From: Shewanella oneidensis MR-1
GTDB lineage: Bacteria > Pseudomonadota > Gammaproteobacteria > Enterobacterales > Shewanellaceae
DNA length: 64,000 bases
Direction of reading: 5' to 3'
Assembly: GCF_000146165.2 (NCBI RefSeq)
Contig: NC_004347.2
Location: forward strand, 1-64,000
Shown: one piece after another, positions 32,252 through 43,716 of the stretch
Layout: each line of letters starts with the position of its first letter
How positions within the stretch are numbered: position 1 is the first letter of the stretch
Program-made: the position numbers and the translations under genes
The notes under the pieces: model-generated
Told to the model about the DNA's origin: nothing
The model's input: only the letters and a program-made list of their open reading frames with translations
Databases searched by the model: none

Positions 32252-33694
32252 TTAGTACTTCCAAAAACTGGGATGGAACAGTACTGCTACGGTTAAAATT
32301 TCTAAGCGGCCAAGCAACATACCTAAAGAGAGCGCCCACTTAGCAAGATCGGGCAGGGTGGAGAAGTTACCTACAGGACCAATAATCGGCCCAAGCCCTG
32401 GCCCCACGTTGGACACGGCGGTAATTGCACCAGTAAAGCTAGTTACTGGGTCTAGACCCGTTAGTACCAGAATCACAGATAACCCAACAATTACGAACAT
32501 ATATAGCAGCACAAAGGTGATCAGCGAGCGCACAATATCTTCAGTTATGAGTCGGTTGTTATAGCGCTCCCTAAAAATCCCGTTGGGATGACATTGCTGT
32601 TTTAATTGTTCGCGCATAATCGCGCCCGCAATTTGAAAGCGGAAGATTTTTATTCCGCCCGAAGTCGACCCCGAGCAGCTACCCACAAACATTAAGAACA
32701 GAAAGGCAATGTTGGCAAAGGCGCCCCAAGCGCCATAGTCTGTTAAACCATAACCGGTTGTAGTGACCACAGATACAACGTTAAAGCTGGATAAGCGCAG
32801 CGCATCAATTAGGGCTATATCACGGGTTTGCCACAACCAGAAACCAATAGAGCAAGAAACAAACGTGAGGAAAAACAAGAAGCCTTTGACTTGCGCATCG
32901 TTCCACACTTTTACATCGCGCTGTTGGATCATCTGCACAAACATCAGCAGTGGCAAACCACCTGCTGCCATAAAGACAACACCAACCCAGTGGGCCGAAT
33001 TGGAAAACGCCGCCATTGAGCTATCAGAAGTCGAGTAACCACCGGTCGAGAGAGTTGTCATTGCGTGGTTGATGGCTTGGAACCACGTCATGCCTGCAAG
33101 ATGGTAGGCCACACTGCAAATGATCGTTAGCAATATATAGATAAAAAATAGATGCTTGGCCATGCTTTGTGTGCGAGGAACCGCCTTATCACTCCAGTCC
33201 GATGACTCAGTACGAAACAGGCGCATGCCACCAACGTTTAAGAAGGGCAGAATCGCTACCGCCATTACGATAAAACCAATCCCACCAAGCCACTGCAATA
33301 ACGAACGCCAGATTAAGATGCTGTGATCCATGGTATCAAGCCCCACAAGCACGGTAGAGCCTGTGGTGGTAATTCCTGACATGGTCTCGAAAAATGCATC
33401 GGTATAACCAATACCGTGGTATAGGGTAAAAGGCATGGCAGCGAACAGGCTTACGATTAACCAGGTGAGACTGGTGAGCAGAAACATATCGCGAATATTG
33501 AGGTTTATGCCTTTGCTTTGGCCGTTATGCAAACAGAGGCTAGCACAAATCCCAGTTGCTAAAGCCGATAACATAAATGAGCCGACGGTTTCCTCGCCAT
33601 TAACTACAGCGACTAGCATCGGGGCAAACATAAAGGCTGTCAGCATTGACAGAAACAGCCCTAAAATAAATAACAGCGCTCGAAAGTTCAGCAT
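32252..33694 (-). CDS. TrkH-family potassium uptake protein (copy 2)
   Basis: 480 residues, polytopic. Four pore motifs: GITTTGSTVLVGLDTM, TTLSTGGYSTSDS, VTTTGYGLTDYG and VSNVGPGLGPI; ends VLFHPSFWKY. Distinct subfamily from the E. coli-like TrkH at 29096, with a different N-terminus. It lies 11 bases after trkA in the def-fmt-rsmB-trkA block, so this copy is probably the one made together with TrkA. Confidence 0.93.
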   Translation of the reverse strand: MLNFRALLFILGLFLSMLTAFMFAPMLVAVVNGEETVGSFMLSALATGICASLCLHNGQSKGINLNIRDMFLLTSLTWLIVSLFAAMPFTLYHGIGYTDAFFETMSGITTTGSTVLVGLDTMDHSILIWRSLLQWLGGIGFIVMAVAILPFLNVGGMRLFRTESSDWSDKAVPRTQSMAKHLFFIYILLTIICSVAYHLAGMTWFQAINHAMTTLSTGGYSTSDSSMAAFSNSAHWVGVVFMAAGGLPLLMFVQMIQQRDVKVWNDAQVKGFLFFLTFVSCSIGFWLWQTRDIALIDALRLSSFNVVSVVTTTGYGLTDYGAWGAFANIAFLFLMFVGSCSGSTSGGIKIFRFQIAGAIMREQLKQQCHPNGIFRERYNNRLITEDIVRSLITFVLLYMFVIVGLSVILVLTGLDPVTSFTGAITAVSNVGPGLGPIIGPVGNFSTLPDLAKWALSLGMLLGRLEILTVAVLFHPSFWKY

Positions 33695-33705
33695 AGGGTA
33701 ATGAC

Positions 33706-35115
33706 TTAGAAGAAGAAGGCGCTAGGTTGGAAAAGTTTTTCGACTTCACCGATAAACTTCTTGTTCACAAGGAATAGGACTACGTGGTCCCCCTGTTCGA
33801 TTACTGTTTTATCATGAGCCATCAACACTTCTTCGTTACGTACAATCGCACCAATCGTGGTTCCCGGTGGCAGCTTAATATCGCCAATGGCTTTGCCTAC
33901 TACCTTAGAGGTGCTCGAATCACCGTGGGCAATCGCTTCAATGGCTTCAGCTGCGCCGCGACGTAATGAATACACGTTACAAATATCACCTTGGCGAATA
34001 TGGGTTAGCAATGCGGAAATGGTGGCCTGTTGCGGTGAAATGGCGATATCGATATTGGCTTCTTGCACAATATCCACATAGGCTTCGCGCTGGATCAGCA
34101 CCATTACCTTCTTTGCCCCCATGCGCTTGGCTAATAGGGCTGACATGATATTGGCTTCATCGTCGTTGGTCACGGCAATAAATACGTCGGTTTGGTCGAT
34201 ATGTTCTTCGAGTAGCAACTCCTGATCGGATGCATCACCACAAAACACCGTGGTGTTTTCAAGCTGTTCAGAGAGTGCTTCTGCGCGTTCAAACTTATGT
34301 TCAATCAGTTTGACAGAATGAGTGCGCTCGAGGCGTTTAGCCAGCCCGAGTCCGATGTTGCCACCGCCAGCAATCATGATATTGCGGTAGGAGTTATCGA
34401 GCTTTTGCATTTCACTCATTACCGCACGGATATGGCGGCTGTCGGCGACGAAAAACACTTCATCATCAGCTTCGATAATGGTTGTGCCGCGGGGCATGAT
34501 TGGGCGACCTTGGCGGAAAATTGCGGCTACCCGGGTATCAATATTCGGCATATGTTCACGTAGTGCGGCCAAGGCATTACCGACCAGTGGGCCACCGTAA
34601 TAGGCGCGTACCGCAACTAGGCTCAAACGTCCTTCGGCAAATTCAAGCACTTGTAGAGCGCCGGGGTATTCGACCAAACGTTCAATGTAAGCGGTTACTA
34701 ACTGTTCAGGCGCTATCAGCTCGTCAATAACAAAACCACCGCGTGGGCGACCGTCACTATTTTTGGTTTCACTGTTGATAAACAATTTATCGCGCATGGC
34801 CAAATAGGGTTCTGAGCGGATACGGGCGATTTTGGTAGGGGTACCAAATAGGCTATAGGCCATTTGGCAGGCGACCATGTTGCATTCATCGCTGTTGGTT
34901 ACCGCAATCAGCATATCGGCATCCTCGGCACCCGCCTCTTTGAGCACATTGGGGTGGGCACCATGGCCAGCTACAACGCGAAGGTCATATTTATCCTGCA
35001 GGGCGCGCAACCTGGATTTGTCACTGTCGACTATGGTGATATCGTTGTTTTCACCCACCAAATTTTCGGCCAAGGTTCCCCCAACTTGACCTGCACCTAA
35101 TATGATAATTTTCAT
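33706..35115 (-). CDS. trkA: Trk system potassium uptake regulator TrkA
   Basis: 469 residues. Cytosolic NAD(H)-binding regulator of TrkH channels. Two RCK units: [16 protein letters not shown] (residue 3 on) and [17 protein letters not shown] (about 235), each followed by a TrkA_C ligand domain. Lies between rsmB (15-base gap) and the second TrkH. Confidence 0.97.
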   Translation of the reverse strand: MKIIILGAGQVGGTLAENLVGENNDITIVDSDKSRLRALQDKYDLRVVAGHGAHPNVLKEAGAEDADMLIAVTNSDECNMVACQMAYSLFGTPTKIARIRSEPYLAMRDKLFINSETKNSDGRPRGGFVIDELIAPEQLVTAYIERLVEYPGALQVLEFAEGRLSLVAVRAYYGGPLVGNALAALREHMPNIDTRVAAIFRQGRPIMPRGTTIIEADDEVFFVADSRHIRAVMSEMQKLDNSYRNIMIAGGGNIGLGLAKRLERTHSVKLIEHKFERAEALSEQLENTTVFCGDASDQELLLEEHIDQTDVFIAVTNDDEANIMSALLAKRMGAKKVMVLIQREAYVDIVQEANIDIAISPQQATISALLTHIRQGDICNVYSLRRGAAEAIEAIAHGDSSTSKVVGKAIGDIKLPPGTTIGAIVRNEEVLMAHDKTVIEQGDHVVLFLVNKKFIGEVEKLFQPSAFFF

Positions 35116-35130
35116 GGCCTTGCTTACTTC

Positions 35131-36417
35131 CTAATGGGTCGCTTTCAATAAACGGGCGTAATAAAACCCATCCATGTTGTGTTGTCCCGGCGTGATTTGC
35201 CAACCTATATCTTGGCTTGAGGCCTGCTGGACGAGTGTATCTAGTTTAGCATCTGCGGTTCTGGCTAAAAATGCACTAATTTGGTCTCGATTTTCCTGCG
35301 GCAAAATGGAGCAAGTCGCATACAGAAGTGTGCCACCGGGTTTGAGCCACTTCCAGCAGTGATCCAAAATTTGTCTTTGTAGTTCAGCCAGCTCTTCTAT
35401 GTCATGGTTTTTACGTAACCATTTGATATCGGGATGACGGCGGATTACTCCCGTCGCCGAGCAAGGTGCGTCGAGTAAGATACGATCAAATTGTTCGCCC
35501 TGCCACCATGAGTCGATATTGGCCGCATCTCCATGAATAACTTCCGCTTTTAATGACAAACGGTCAAGGTTCTGTTGTACGCGTTCGAGACGTTTCGCAT
35601 CAAAATCGACGGCGATGAGCTTAATGCTAGGTTCAAGTTCCAGCAAATGGCAACTTTTACCACCGGGCGCTGCGCAGGCATCAAGGATCAGTTCATTGGC
35701 TTGGGGGGCAAGTAGGGTTGCTGCCCATTGGGCTGCACCATCTTGTACCGAGGCAGCCCCTTCAAGGAAGAGCGGTAATGTTGCAACGTCTTTGGGGGCG
35801 GCAAGCAGGATTGCATCATCACTCAATCCCGCGCTGGCATCTATCTCAAGCTTATCCAAGGCCGCAAGGTATTCGTCGCGGCTTTGGGAGAGGCGGTTGT
35901 TACGCAGCCACATGGGGGGACGTTCATGACTTTGCTGGATAATCTCTTGCCAGTTGCCTGGGTAAGCGGTTTTTAAGCGTTTAATTAACCAACCCGGCGT
36001 GTTGTAGCTTAAGGTTTCAGACTCATTACTCAGCGGCGTTAATTGACGTTGAATATTTCGCAGCACGCCATTGACCACTTTGACCATGCCTTCAAACTTT
36101 AGCTGACGGCAGGCTTCAGCGGTTTCGGATATGGCCGCGTGGCTCGGAATACGGGTAAAATATAGCTGATAGCAGCCCACAATCAACAGCTGGTGGATAA
36201 TCCTTTGTTTGCCTTTGAGCGGTTTGGCTAAACACTCAGCGGTGCGTTTTTCTATCTGCGGTAAAGTGCGCATCACGCCATAGCAGAGCTCAGCCAGCAG
36301 GGCCTTATCTTTGCCGCTGGCAAGGTGTTTTTGCTGTTCTGGCAGGGCAACAGAAAGCGATACGCCTTTTTCTAATACATCGAAGATGGCTTTAGCTGCC
36401 AGTGCACGCAAGTTCAT
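35131..36417 (-). CDS. rsmB: 16S rRNA (cytosine(967)-C5)-methyltransferase RsmB
   Basis: 428 residues. N-terminal NusB-like RNA-binding domain (about 1-140), then a Rossmann methyltransferase: DACAAPGGKSCHLLEL (motif I), DAPCSATGVIRRHPDIKW with the TRAM-type Cys and YATCSILPQENRDQI with the nucleophile Cys. Two bases after fmt. Confidence 0.97.
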   Translation of the reverse strand: MNLRALAAKAIFDVLEKGVSLSVALPEQQKHLASGKDKALLAELCYGVMRTLPQIEKRTAECLAKPLKGKQRIIHQLLIVGCYQLYFTRIPSHAAISETAEACRQLKFEGMVKVVNGVLRNIQRQLTPLSNESETLSYNTPGWLIKRLKTAYPGNWQEIIQQSHERPPMWLRNNRLSQSRDEYLAALDKLEIDASAGLSDDAILLAAPKDVATLPLFLEGAASVQDGAAQWAATLLAPQANELILDACAAPGGKSCHLLELEPSIKLIAVDFDAKRLERVQQNLDRLSLKAEVIHGDAANIDSWWQGEQFDRILLDAPCSATGVIRRHPDIKWLRKNHDIEELAELQRQILDHCWKWLKPGGTLLYATCSILPQENRDQISAFLARTADAKLDTLVQQASSQDIGWQITPGQHNMDGFYYARLLKATH

Positions 36418-36419
36418 GA

Positions 36420-37376
36420 TTATTGCGCCTCGTTGTTTAGGCGAGTGTTAGGGGTAAACCATTCACCGCGGGCATTGAGTATGTCGGCTACGCTGAGCGG
36501 TTTCTTTCCGGGTAATTGCATGCTGAGCAGGGTCAACACGCCATCGCCAGTAGAGACATCAATGCCTTTTTTGCTCGCGTTGATAATCGTGCCTGGTGCT
36601 GCAGTGCTGCTGGTTGTGCTGACTTGGGTCTGCCACACTTTAATCGTATTGCCTTGATGTTCAAAATAGCTCACTGGCCATGGATTGAAGGCGCGAACTT
36701 CTTGCCACAATTGAGTGGCGGATTTTGTCCAGTCTAGCCTTGCTTCTTCTTTACTGAGTTTTTCGGCGTAGTTGGCTAAGGTTTCATCTTGTTTTTCAGC
36801 CGCTAAGGTGCCGTTGGCTAAACCTTCAAGCGCTTGCAGTAGCGCGTCTGGCCCTTGCAGAGCTAACTTCTCATATAGGCTAGCTGAAGTATCATCATCT
36901 TCAATCGGTAAATAGGTTTTTAACAGCATATCGCCAGTATCTAGGCCGACATCCATCTGCATAATCGTCACGCCCGTTTCTTTATCGCCCGCCCATAGCG
37001 CGCGTTGAATAGGCGCGGCACCACGCCAGCGTGGCAGAATAGAACCGTGAACATTGATACAGCCTAAGCGCGGCGTATCGAGCACCACTTTGGGCAGAAT
37101 CAAACCGTAGGCGACCACCACCATAATATCGGCATTAAGTGATGCAAGCTCTTGCTGCGCGGGTTCTTTACGCAGTGACCCCGGTTGATAGACAGGGATG
37201 CTGTGGCTAAGCGCGAGTTCTTTGACTGGGCTGGCGGTGAGTTTTTTACCGCGACCAGCGGGTCTATCCGGCTGAGTGTAAACCGCTATCACATTGTGGT
37301 GTGAGTTGATCAGCGCCTGTAAATGGCGAGCGGCAAAATCTGGTGTTCCGGCGAAGATGATGTTGAGTGGTTTCAA
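36420..37376 (-). CDS. fmt: Methionyl-tRNA formyltransferase
   Basis: 318 residues. Formylates initiator Met-t[23 protein letters not shown] loop, the [19 protein letters not shown] active site with catalytic Asn/His, and [10 protein letters not shown]-terminal OB-like domain. Operon def-fmt-rsmB; 15 bases after def. Confidence 0.98.
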   Translation of the reverse strand: MKPLNIIFAGTPDFAARHLQALINSHHNVIAVYTQPDRPAGRGKKLTASPVKELALSHSIPVYQPGSLRKEPAQQELASLNADIMVVVAYGLILPKVVLDTPRLGCINVHGSILPRWRGAAPIQRALWAGDKETGVTIMQMDVGLDTGDMLLKTYLPIEDDDTSASLYEKLALQGPDALLQALEGLANGTLAAEKQDETLANYAEKLSKEEARLDWTKSATQLWQEVRAFNPWPVSYFEHQGNTIKVWQTQVSTTSSTAAPGTIINASKKGIDVSTGDGVLTLLSMQLPGKKPLSVADILNARGEWFTPNTRLNNEAQ

Positions 37377-37391
37377 ATCTGATCCTAGTAC

Positions 37392-37898
37392 TTATTTGGC
37401 GTCTTGTTTGGCGGCTTTTTCAAGTTTCTGTTTGATCCGTTGACGCTTCAATGGCGACAGGTAATCGACAAACAATTTACCTTTCAGGTGATCCATTTCA
37501 TGCTGAATACAAATAGCAAAGAGGTCATCGGCTTCAACGGTGAATTCATTACCGTGTCTATCCAGCGCTTTAACAGTAACAAACTCGGCGCGGTCGACTT
37601 TGGCATAAATACCGGGAACAGACAGGCAGCCTTCTTCGTTACAAAAATCGCCACTACTGGCAATAATCTCGGGATTGATAAAGACTTTTGGACGCTCGAC
37701 CTCGTCTTGTAAATCCATGACGATCAGTTGTTTATGATAGTCAACTTGGGTTGCCGCCAAACCAATCCCTTTTTCTTGGTACATGGTCTCAAACATATCA
37801 TCGATTTGAGTTTGCAACTCAGCATTAAACTCTGTGATAGGGGTTGCTTGAGTTCGTAATCTTTCATCGGGGAAGCGTAAAACTTTTAATAGTGCCAT
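37392..37898 (-). CDS. def: Peptide deformylase
   Basis: 168 residues from ATG 37898 ([15 protein letters not shown]), the family start; an in-frame start 33 bases upstream is rejected. Removes formyl from nascent Met. Motif 1 [10 protein letters not shown], motif 2 EEGCLSVPG (metal Cys), motif 3 QHEMDHLKG (HExxH-type metal site). First gene of the def-fmt-rsmB-trkA-trkH block, divergent from the LysM gene. Confidence 0.98.
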   Translation of the reverse strand: MALLKVLRFPDERLRTQATPITEFNAELQTQIDDMFETMYQEKGIGLAATQVDYHKQLIVMDLQDEVERPKVFINPEIIASSGDFCNEEGCLSVPGIYAKVDRAEFVTVKALDRHGNEFTVEADDLFAICIQHEMDHLKGKLFVDYLSPLKRQRIKQKLEKAAKQDAK

Positions 37899-38023
37899 AC
37901 TTAAACTCTTAAGAAGTCTGTCAAATCTCAATCAGTTGGTTATACTGACTTAGGCTAATGGGCTAATTTTAATCTTTAGTGCCTATCAATAACAGTAAAA
38001 GCTCGATTTAAGAGCTAAACAAC

Positions 38024-39160
38024 ATGGACCGCACCATGAAACGGTTAATTTTACTTGCGTTAATGACCTTTAATAGCACATTGGTTTTTGCTGATACTCT
38101 CACGTTGAAAGCCGGGCATCCAGAGTCATATGTGGTAAAGAAAGGCGATACCCTGTGGGATATTTCGACAACCTTTCTAAATGATCCGTGGAAGTGGCCA
38201 CGTTTATGGGATGTGAATCCCCAGATTGCCAACCCTCATTTAATTTACCCCGGCGATCAGCTCACCTTAGTGTTTATTGATGGCCAACCCAGATTAGTGC
38301 GTAATGGCGCCAGTGTCAGTACCAGTGAAGCTAAACCCCATATTCGAAAATCACCAGAAGGACGTGTTATCGCTAAAAGCAATGCGATACCAGCAGTTGA
38401 TCTAGCACTAATTCAAAACTATCTCGTTCAAAACCGTGTCGTTGATGCCGACTGGTTTATTCAGCAACCTATGGTGCTTGCGGGGGAGAGTCCTTCACGT
38501 CACCATGTGATTGGCGATGTGATTTATATCAATAGTGAATTACCTTTGCATCAAAAGTTAGGTGTGTATGAGCGCGGTCGTGAATTCTTTAATAAAGAAA
38601 CAGGCGAGGCTCTCGGACAAGAGGCGATTTTGGCATCGACTGGACAGGTGATCGAGTCTGGCAAAGTATCAAAGGTGAAGCTTCTCAGCAATTTCCGTGA
38701 AACCAAAGCGGGTTTTAGGGTGCTGCCGCTGGAAGATGAGGCGTTAATGTCGGCCTATTTTACGCCAAAACCTGCAGAGCTTAAGACGTCTGCTAGCGTA
38801 TTAGCGATTGAGTCAAAAATGCGTGAAGCGGGTAAACTCAATGTCGTTTATCTCGATAAAGGTACACAGGATGGTGTAAAACCGGGAGAGGTTTTCTCTA
38901 TTTATCGTGATGGTGAAGAAATCGTGATCAATAACGATGGCCAACCGGTTCCGGTAATGGAACGTACTGCCTATGATGATGTAGTGGCGTCGCTTTCGTC
39001 CGATCGCTCGCTCAAAATGCCCGATGTTTATAATGGTAAATTGTTAGTATTCAAAGTGTTTGATAAAGCGAGTCTTGGTTTGATTGTATCGACGGAGCGT
39101 TCTGTGCGTGTCGATGACAAATTAATCGCACCCGACATACTAGCCTTTAGAGGTCAATAA
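38024..39160 (+). CDS. LysM peptidoglycan-binding domain protein
   Basis: 378 residues. Signal peptide (MKRLILLALMTFNSTLVFA-DT; a start at the fifth residue is equally possible). LysM at about 35-80: YVVKKGDTLWDISTTFLNDPWKWPRLWDVNPQIANPHLIYPGDQ, a long variant typical of the gammaproteobacterial protein encoded next to dprA. The remaining 290 residues have no motif I recognise. Probably periplasmic. Operon with dprA (11-base gap). Confidence 0.9.
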   Translation: MDRTMKRLILLALMTFNSTLVFADTLTLKAGHPESYVVKKGDTLWDISTTFLNDPWKWPRLWDVNPQIANPHLIYPGDQLTLVFIDGQPRLVRNGASVSTSEAKPHIRKSPEGRVIAKSNAIPAVDLALIQNYLVQNRVVDADWFIQQPMVLAGESPSRHHVIGDVIYINSELPLHQKLGVYERGREFFNKETGEALGQEAILASTGQVIESGKVSKVKLLSNFRETKAGFRVLPLEDEALMSAYFTPKPAELKTSASVLAIESKMREAGKLNVVYLDKGTQDGVKPGEVFSIYRDGEEIVINNDGQPVPVMERTAYDDVVASLSSDRSLKMPDVYNGKLLVFKVFDKASLGLIVSTERSVRVDDKLIAPDILAFRGQ

Positions 39161-39171
39161 TTTCAGAACAT

Positions 39172-40260
39172 TTGGTCGACTGGTTAATTGTTAGTGCGGT
39201 ATCTGGGCTCGGACCCGCTCGGACACAACAATTATTAACACACATGGATGTGGACGACCTCAGGCAAAGACTCGAGCATGAGAAACACTCGCTCCCTTTG
39301 TCTGATAATCTGCTCCACAGCTTAGTTATTGATTATCAAAAAGTAGACGCCGCTTTGGAATGGCAACAACAGGCGGCACACCATCATCTAGTTTGTTTTT
39401 CTGATCCCCTCTATCCACCGCTACTAAAACAATTAACCGATCCCCCCTGTGTGTTGTTTGTTAAAGGCTGCGTTGAGGCGTTGGCGATACCGTCACTTGC
39501 CATTGTTGGCAGCCGTAATGCGTCTCCCGGCGGATTGCAGGTGGCTTATCAGCTGGCGAGAGAGATGACTGCCCTCGGATTTAGCATTTGCAGTGGCATG
39601 GCGATGGGGATAGACGGTGCAGCACATAAAGCCTGTGTTGATCATGCTGGAAGGACGCTTGCTGTATTGGGGACGGGTATTGATATCATTTATCCGCGCC
39701 GACATAAGCAGCTTTATGAGGATATTCAGCGTCAAGGCTGTATAATAAGCGAGTTTTGGCCGGATGTGGGGCCTTTTGCGGGCAATTTCCCGAAACGAAA
39801 TCGCATTATTAGCGGTCTTTCTTTAGGGACGTTAGTCGTTGAAGCTTGTCGCAAAAGTGGTTCGCTCATTACCGCAAGATTGGCCATGGAGCTGGGGCGT
39901 GAAGTTTTTGCTGTGCCGGGCTCCATTCTTGGTGGCTTTCATCAAGGTTGCCATGATTTATTACGTGACGGGGCAAAACTTGTGGAAAGTGCGGCCGATA
40001 TAGTGGAAGAGCTGGCAAGTTTGACTGCATTTCATCTTGAAGAAGTCAACTCCTGCCACCATATACAGCAGGGTGAGATTTGTGATTTGCCATTTTCATC
40101 GCTGTTAGCTAGTGTTGGTTATGAAACGACAGCAATTGATGCTGTAGTCGAACATAGTGGGAAAACGATAGATCTGGTGTTAGAACAAATGCTTGAACTT
40201 GAGTTGCAAGGTTGGGTTGTTGCAGTACCCGGTGGTTACGTCAGAGTAAAGAGGAGCTAG
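39172..40260 (+). CDS. dprA: DNA-processing protein DprA
   Basis: 362 residues from TTG 39172 ([22 protein letters not shown]). No ATG is available, and ATT at 39160 with AGAGG upstream could be the true start. SAM-like N-terminal region, Rossmann core [25 protein letters not shown] and [17 protein letters not shown], and C-terminal winged helix. Loads RecA on incoming single-stranded DNA during transformation. Confidence 0.93.
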   Translation: MVDWLIVSAVSGLGPARTQQLLTHMDVDDLRQRLEHEKHSLPLSDNLLHSLVIDYQKVDAALEWQQQAAHHHLVCFSDPLYPPLLKQLTDPPCVLFVKGCVEALAIPSLAIVGSRNASPGGLQVAYQLAREMTALGFSICSGMAMGIDGAAHKACVDHAGRTLAVLGTGIDIIYPRRHKQLYEDIQRQGCIISEFWPDVGPFAGNFPKRNRIISGLSLGTLVVEACRKSGSLITARLAMELGREVFAVPGSILGGFHQGCHDLLRDGAKLVESAADIVEELASLTAFHLEEVNSCHHIQQGEICDLPFSSLLASVGYETTAIDAVVEHSGKTIDLVLEQMLELELQGWVVAVPGGYVRVKRS

Positions 40261-40262
40261 CC

Positions 40263-40739
40263 ATGTTTGATATCCTCATGTATCTATTTGAAAACTATGT
40301 TCACAGTGAAGTTGAACTATTAGTTGATGAAGACGAGTTAACCAAGGAACTCACTCGGGCTGGTTTTCATCAGTCGGAGATTTTGAAAGCCTTAACTTGG
40401 TTGGAGCGTCTGGCAGAGCTGCAGGAAGGGGATAAGCCTTACCTGTGCAATCATGATCAGCATTCATTTCGGATTTACACCAAAGACGAAATGGAAAAGC
40501 TGGATGTGGAGTGCCGTGGATTCCTGCTATTTTTAGAACAAGTTAAAGTGCTGAATGTCGAAACCCGTGAGATGGTGATTGATAGAGTCATGGAGCTAGA
40601 TGAACCCGCTTTGATCCTTGAAGATCTTAAGTGGGTTATTTTGATGGTGCTCTTTAATGCGCCCGGCCATGAGTCTGCCTATGAGCAAATGGAAGATTTA
40701 ATTTTTGAGCAACCTGAAGAAGGTCGGCTTCATTCTTAA
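40263..40739 (+). CDS. smg: Smg protein (DUF494 family)
   Basis: 158 residues from ATG 40263, with GAGG five bases before the stop of dpr[17 protein letters not shown] is the family N-terminus. Cytosolic, function unknown; the gene is conserved between dprA and yrdD in gammaproteobacteria. Two bases after dprA, so coupled. Confidence 0.93.
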   Translation: MFDILMYLFENYVHSEVELLVDEDELTKELTRAGFHQSEILKALTWLERLAELQEGDKPYLCNHDQHSFRIYTKDEMEKLDVECRGFLLFLEQVKVLNVETREMVIDRVMELDEPALILEDLKWVILMVLFNAPGHESAYEQMEDLIFEQPEEGRLHS

Positions 40740-40764
40740 GCGTTGTAATGTTATGAATAATGAG

Positions 40765-40788
40765 AAAGGAGGCTAGCCCTCCTTTTTT
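40765..40788 (+). terminator. Terminator after smg
   Basis: Stem AAAGGAGG (40765-40772) / CCTCCTTT (40778-40785), loop CTAGC, T-run to 40788. Confidence 0.85.
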
Positions 40789-40848
40789 GATGCCATAAGG
40801 ATCTGTGTGGTGAGTTATCTGCGGATTAGCTGCAATGACTGGTGGTAA

Positions 40849-41418
40849 ATGATGATGTCTAAGATCGATGAACAACTATTTAGTGCCCATGAGCACGCAC
40901 TGGAAAAAGAATACGAGTTGTGCCCAGAGTGTGGTAGCGAGTTATCGGTAAAACACAGTAAGCACGGCAGTTTTATTGGTTGTAATAATTATCCAAACTG
41001 CGCATATACCCGTCCTTTAGTGCAGCATGAATCGATTGAAACCCAAGTGATTGAAGGTTCTAAATGCCCTGAGTGCGGTCACGAGTTGGCGGTAAAATCG
41101 GGGCGTTTTGGTATCTTTATTGGCTGTACGCAATATCCCAGTTGTACCCACATCGAAAGGCCGGATCAGGAAAGTGACAAACCTCAGGTGGCCTGTCCAG
41201 AATGCAAAACGGGTAAGCTTGAGCATCGTACTAGTCGTTTTGGCAAGGGTTTTTATGCCTGTAGTGCATATCCAAAATGCAAATTCATTGTGAATTATCC
41301 TCCCGTTGGCGAAACCTGCCCAAGTTGCGGTTTTGGGATTTTAGTCGAGCGTAAAGGAGCCGCGGGGATGCGTTTAGAGTGTCCGCAAAAAAGCTGTAAA
41401 TACAAACGAGCGCTTTAG
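40849..41418 (+). CDS. yrdD: YrdD, topoisomerase-type C4 zinc finger protein
   Basis: 189 residues starting at one of three consecutive ATGs (40849, 40852, 40855). Four zinc ribbons of the topoisomerase I C-terminal type: CPECGSEL...CNNYPNC, CPECGHEL...CTQYPSC, CPECKTGKL...CSAYPKC and CPSCGFG...CPQKSC. No topoisomerase domain, so probably a nucleic-acid-binding accessory protein; function unknown. Confidence 0.9.
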   Translation: MMMSKIDEQLFSAHEHALEKEYELCPECGSELSVKHSKHGSFIGCNNYPNCAYTRPLVQHESIETQVIEGSKCPECGHELAVKSGRFGIFIGCTQYPSCTHIERPDQESDKPQVACPECKTGKLEHRTSRFGKGFYACSAYPKCKFIVNYPPVGETCPSCGFGILVERKGAAGMRLECPQKSCKYKRAL

Positions 41419-41438
41419 TGTGATCGACCTCTAAAAAT

Positions 41439-41467
41439 TTGGCCACTTAAACACCCTTGGGTATAAT
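41439..41467 (+). promoter_or_regulatory. Candidate sigma-70 promoter for tsaC-hemF
   Basis: TTGGCC (41439-41444), 17-base gap, TATAAT (41462-41467, perfect). Lies about 90 bases before tsaC, after yrdD. Confidence 0.6.
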
Positions 41468-41556
41468 CCCCGTTCGACCACGGATGGGGTGGCCAAAATC
41501 CCAAAATGCCAAATTGTGTTTGTAGAAATCGATTAAATTCATTAGGTGATATTAAG

Positions 41557-42123
41557 ATGTTGCAACTGCACCCATCTGACATTAAAGACGTAGTGTTAAA
41601 CGGTGGGGTTATCGCTTATCCCACCGAAGCCGTTTATGGCTTAGGTTGTGACCCTGATAATGATACCGCCATTCAAAAGTTACTCGCCGTGAAACAACGT
41701 CCTTGGCAGAAAGGACTTATCTTAGTGGCGAGTGAGTTTTCGCAGTTATTAGCCTATGTCGATGAATCACAGCTGACCGATGAGCAGCTCGAATTGGCTT
41801 TCTCCAAATGGCCTGGGCCTTTTACCTTTGTCATGCCGATTAAACCTCATGTCTCGCGTTATTTATGTGGTGAGTTTGATTCGATAGCCGTACGTGTGTC
41901 CGCCCATGAAGGGGTGCGAGCTTTATGCCAAGCCTTAGGTAAACCACTGGTCTCGACCAGTGCCAATTTAGCCGGCGAAGATCCCGCGCTCAGCGGCGAT
42001 GAGATTCTCAATGTCTTTGAAGGCAAAATTGATGCCTTGGTGCTGGGTCAATTAGGTGAGCAACGTCAACCCTCCACCATTATTGATGCCCGCAGCGGCA
42101 AGATTTTACGCAATGGACAGTAA
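41557..42123 (+). CDS. tsaC: Threonylcarbamoyl-AMP synthase TsaC
   Basis: 188 residues from ATG 41557 ([13 protein letters not shown]), with AGGTGA upstream; a longer reading frame is rejected. YrdC fold: [32 protein letters not shown] and STSANLAG. Makes threonylcarbamoyl-AMP for t6A37 of ANN-decoding tRNAs. 28 bases before hemF. Confidence 0.96.
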   Translation: MLQLHPSDIKDVVLNGGVIAYPTEAVYGLGCDPDNDTAIQKLLAVKQRPWQKGLILVASEFSQLLAYVDESQLTDEQLELAFSKWPGPFTFVMPIKPHVSRYLCGEFDSIAVRVSAHEGVRALCQALGKPLVSTSANLAGEDPALSGDEILNVFEGKIDALVLGQLGEQRQPSTIIDARSGKILRNGQ

Positions 42124-42127
42124 CTAA

Positions 42128-43060
<933 letters not shown>

Positions 43061-43089
43061 TCGGTTAATCAATAGCGGAACCTAGAGCG

Positions 43090-43527
43090 TTATTGATTGC
43101 GCATATGATCGGCCAGAGTGGATATCGCCTCATAGATAGCGGCGCGATGCTCTGGCTTTTTTATATGTTTTTCAATGGCAAACTTCATACAGAATAACCA
43201 TTGATCGCGCATTGCCTCATCAACAGCAAAGTGCATATGGCGGGCACGCAAAGCCGGATGACCGTATTTTTGCTGGTACAACTGTGGGCCGCCGAGCCAG
43301 CCAGTTAAAAATTCATAGAGCTTTTGCTCCGATTCGGCAATTGGCGCTCTGTGAATGGCAAACAGCGCGCGCGTTTCTTCTGAGCTTGCCATTTTCTGAT
43401 AGAAGCTATTGGCTATTGCACGGATCACTTTGTCGCCACCAATTAAATCATAGGCATTAGATTGGTTCGGGTCTCTGTCATCTTGTACCTTGGTGTGTTT
43501 ACTAAAGATCTTTTTAAGCCAGTTCAT
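43090..43527 (-). CDS. Group II truncated haemoglobin
   Basis: 145 residues from ATG 43527 (MNWLKKIFSKHTK); a longer frame to 43623 is rejected because it would run upstream into the aroE promoter. 2-on-2 globin: AYDLIGGDKVIRAIANSFYQKM, the WLGGPQLYQQKYGHPALRARH loop with the proximal His segment, and DQWLFCMKFAIEK. Conserved Trp in the G helix marks group II. Possible roles are O2/NO/H2O2 handling; gene is next to hemF. Confidence 0.9.
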   Translation of the reverse strand: MNWLKKIFSKHTKVQDDRDPNQSNAYDLIGGDKVIRAIANSFYQKMASSEETRALFAIHRAPIAESEQKLYEFLTGWLGGPQLYQQKYGHPALRARHMHFAVDEAMRDQWLFCMKFAIEKHIKKPEHRAAIYEAISTLADHMRNQ

Positions 43528-43716
43528 AGGTCTAACTATATTGCCAGTAGAAATATTGATGCGCGCATTATAGCTTGAATGTTCCGTTGAAACAGGGCTT
43601 AAACTACGGTGCCAGCATTGCACTCGGCCATGGCATTGTTATCTTGTAATGTCATTGTGATCTCGCCAAAAAGCGCGCTAGACTCCAACCTATCCACAGT
43701 AAATAGAATCGCGCAT

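Noticed and set aside
43578..43595. parS-like TGTTCCGTTGAAACA
   Set aside because: The centre is GTT and not CACGTG, so the two arms do not form the ParB palindrome.
43690..43698. CTATCCACA near-DnaA box before aroE
   Set aside because: One mismatch to consensus, single, no other origin-like features.
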